The translations under genes were made by a program, and so were the position numbers. A DNA stretch of 64,000 bases from Streptomyces armeniacus (GTDB lineage Bacteria > Actinomycetota > Actinomycetes > Streptomycetales > Streptomycetaceae), in contig NZ_CP031320.1 in NCBI RefSeq assembly GCF_003355155.1, positions 4,207,367 through 4,271,366 of the forward strand, written 5' to 3'. Below are positions 62,440 through 64,000 of this stretch, piece after piece (positions within the stretch are counted from its first letter, which is position 1; the number at the start of each line of letters is the position of its first letter). The notes beneath the pieces are model-generated. The model made no database searches. It was not told where the DNA came from and saw only the letters and a list, made by a program, of their open reading frames with translations.

Positions 62440-64000
62440 ATGCAGGAAACCCGCGGTGCCGACGCGACGCCATGGCTGCATCGGCTCGTGTCGGCCAGGA
62501 TGCCCGGGACGCGGGCGGTGATCGTTGCGTTCGCCGCGATCGCGCTTGCGGCCGGGGCGTTGAGGGCGCTCGATCAGAATCGTGCGCTCTTCCCGGACGG
62601 CACGGTGGGCTGGTCGTTCGCCGTGTTGACCGGGGTGATCGTCGGACATCTGGTGGCACTGGGCAGAGACCGGTGGTGGGGCGGCACCGGGTCCGGCGCG
62701 GCGTTAACCCTGGCCATCCTGCTGCTGTACGGCTGGATGGCCGCCGCGCTCGTCTCGCTCGCCGTGGTGGTGCTCGTCGGCGGTGCGCGGCGGCGCCGGT
62801 GGCGGCAGGCGCTCGTGCACGGCGCGGTCGACATCGTGGGCATCGGAGGTTCGGCGCTCACGCTGCTGGCGTTCGGCACCCGGCCCTCCGTCGAGAACCC
62901 GTGGGAGCCCGGCTCCTGGACCCTCGCCTCGCTGCCGGAGATCGGCGTGGCGGCCCTCACGTATCTCGTGCTGACGCGGACGCTGATCTGGTACGCGTTC
63001 GCCGGCCCCGCCGCCACCCTGTCGACGGTCGCCCGCACCGCGCTCGTACGGCAGGCGCTGGTCGCGGTGGCGCTGCTCGGCATCTCCCCGCTGATCGCCG
63101 TCGTCGCCGTGCACAAGCCGCTGCTGCTCCCGCTGTTCGCGGTGCCGCTGATCGCCCTCGACTCCACGCTGTGGATCGCCCGGGCGCGGGCCGAGGAGCA
63201 GCTGCGCGACCCGCTCACCGGGCTGCCCAACCGGCTGTGGCTCATGGAGCGGGCCTGGTCGGCCCTGGACGACGCGGACCGGGCCGGTATGCGGTCCGCC
63301 CTCGTACTGATCGACCTCGACCGGTTCCGTTCGGTCAATGACACTCTCGGCCATCTCGCGGGCGACAGGCTGCTGTTGCAGATAGCGGACCGGTTGCGTA
63401 CGGCGCTCCCGCGGGGCGCCGAGGCCGCGCGGCTGGGCGGCGACGAGTTCGCCGTGCTGCTCCCGGCCACCGACTCGACGACCAGCGCGCAGCGCGTCGC
63501 CCGTACGCTCGTCGCCGCCCTCGGCTCCCCGCTGGACCTCGACGGGCTCACGCTGGTGCTGGAGGCGAGCGCGGGCGTCGCCGTCTTCCCCGAACACGCC
63601 CTGGAGGCGGAGGGCCTGCTGCGGCGCGCCGACGTCGCGATGTACGAGGCCAAGCGCGACCGTACGGGCGTCGAGGTCTACGAAGCGGCCCGCGACGGCA
63701 ACACGCCCGACCGGCTGGGTCTCCTCGCCGACCTGCGGCGGGCGCTCGACGCGTGCGAAGTGGAGCTGCACTACCAGCCCAAGGTCGGCTTCGACGGCCG
63801 CGTCGCCGGGCTGGAGGCGCTGGTGCGCTGGACACATCCGGAACGCGGCAAGGTGCCGCCGGACGAGTTCATCGCCATAGCCGAGACCTCGGGACTGATG
63901 CCGCAGCTCACCGAGTACGTCCTGGAGACCGCGCTCGAACAGGTCGCACACTGGCGGCGGAACGGCCTGACCGTTCCCGTGGCGGTGAACGTGTCGCCCC
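62440..64000 (+). CDS. rmdB: Membrane GGDEF-EAL cyclic-di-GMP protein, RmdB-like (partial, TTA-containing)
   Basis: 520 codons are visible; the C-terminal part of the EAL domain lies beyond the window. About six membrane helices (residues 25-245) are followed by a GGDEF domain with an intact LGGDEFAVL (G333-F337) and an EAL domain starting YQPKVGFDGRVAGLEALVRW (E459-A460-L461). Position after ligA and domain order match SCO5495 (RmdB), a c-di-GMP phosphodiesterase that promotes aerial development; the symbol rests on that recollection. Leu89 is encoded by TTA (62704-62706), so translation should need the bldA tRNA. ATG 62440 is chosen for its ribosome site. Confidence 0.9.
   Translation, partial: MQETRGADATPWLHRLVSARMPGTRAVIVAFAAIALAAGALRALDQNRALFPDGTVGWSFAVLTGVIVGHLVALGRDRWWGGTGSGAALTLAILLLYGWMAAALVSLAVVVLVGGARRRRWRQALVHGAVDIVGIGGSALTLLAFGTRPSVENPWEPGSWTLASLPEIGVAALTYLVLTRTLIWYAFAGPAATLSTVARTALVRQALVAVALLGISPLIAVVAVHKPLLLPLFAVPLIALDSTLWIARARAEEQLRDPLTGLPNRLWLMERAWSALDDADRAGMRSALVLIDLDRFRSVNDTLGHLAGDRLLLQIADRLRTALPRGAEAARLGGDEFAVLLPATDSTTSAQRVARTLVAALGSPLDLDGLTLVLEASAGVAVFPEHALEAEGLLRRADVAMYEAKRDRTGVEVYEAARDGNTPDRLGLLADLRRALDACEVELHYQPKVGFDGRVAGLEALVRWTHPERGKVPPDEFIAIAETSGLMPQLTEYVLETALEQVAHWRRNGLTVPVAVNVSP

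Overview
The window is a piece of a high-GC actinobacterial chromosome, almost certainly Streptomyces or a close relative. It carries the CslA-GlxA-CslZ tip-glucan genes, a DasR-type GlcNAc PTS with dre operators, an SseB-Opp block, rare TTA (bldA) codons, G/C-biased third codon positions and many RTG starts directly downstream of a -10 box. A fused glycine-to-betaine methyltransferase and a cation/H+ antiporter suggest a salt-tolerant strain.

Layout. (1) 1-5.3 kb: the end of a probable natural-product cluster. It holds an amino-acid adenylation enzyme (C-terminus outside the window) whose pocket resembles the L-proline code, an acyl-CoA-dehydrogenase-like enzyme overlapping it, an antiporter and an orphan NarL/DesK-type histidine kinase. 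The first two look like the prolyl-carrier-protein ligase and dehydrogenase pair that starts pyrrole biosynthesis. (2) 5.7-34.6 kb: a conserved core block. It runs cslA-glxA / cslZ, a class F sortase with a membrane-anchored partner, HAD phosphatase, Gfo/Idh oxidoreductase, FAH-family enzyme, a YidC paralogue with a DUF6412 protein, DUF445, SGNH esterase, a three-gene ABC-2 exporter, a bifunctional PBP, a guanidine-III riboswitch with an SMR (Gdx) exporter, a GroES-like protein, DUF3618, bcp, an MFS carrier, tRNA-Leu, rdgB, rph, nagF / nagE2 and an MBL hydrolase. (3) 34.56-34.79 kb: a junction with a 42-codon IS630-family transposase tail. (4) 34.8-64 kb: gcvT behind a tandem glycine riboswitch, a P-loop ATPase, a Gln-rich secreted protein, two SseB-family proteins, a five-gene oligopeptide ABC transporter, aldehyde dehydrogenase, thioesterase, mnmA, amidase, cysteine desulfurase, dps, the GSMT-SDMT fusion, a TrkA-type protein, LOG protein, SDR, a MetE-like protein, ligA, and a GGDEF-EAL protein (probable RmdB) that runs off the right end.

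From memory of the S. coelicolor map, block 2 corresponds to roughly SCO2836-2908 and block 4 to SCO5472-5495. The IS630 remnant therefore sits on a likely rearrangement breakpoint, and gcvT has lost the gcvH neighbour that I would expect downstream.

Most RNA-level control is readable directly. There are two riboswitch loci, a pair of DasR operators, several terminators, a hairpin separating the opp binding-protein gene from its permease genes, a possible leader peptide with attenuator before opp, and a large inverted repeat whose arms start exactly at the stop codons of two convergent genes. I recognise no CRISPR array, prophage, intact insertion sequence or wholly novel multi-gene system. 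The least explained items are the opp leader region, the stop-codon inverted repeat, the dyad cluster at 13.48-13.61 kb and the sortase F pair.
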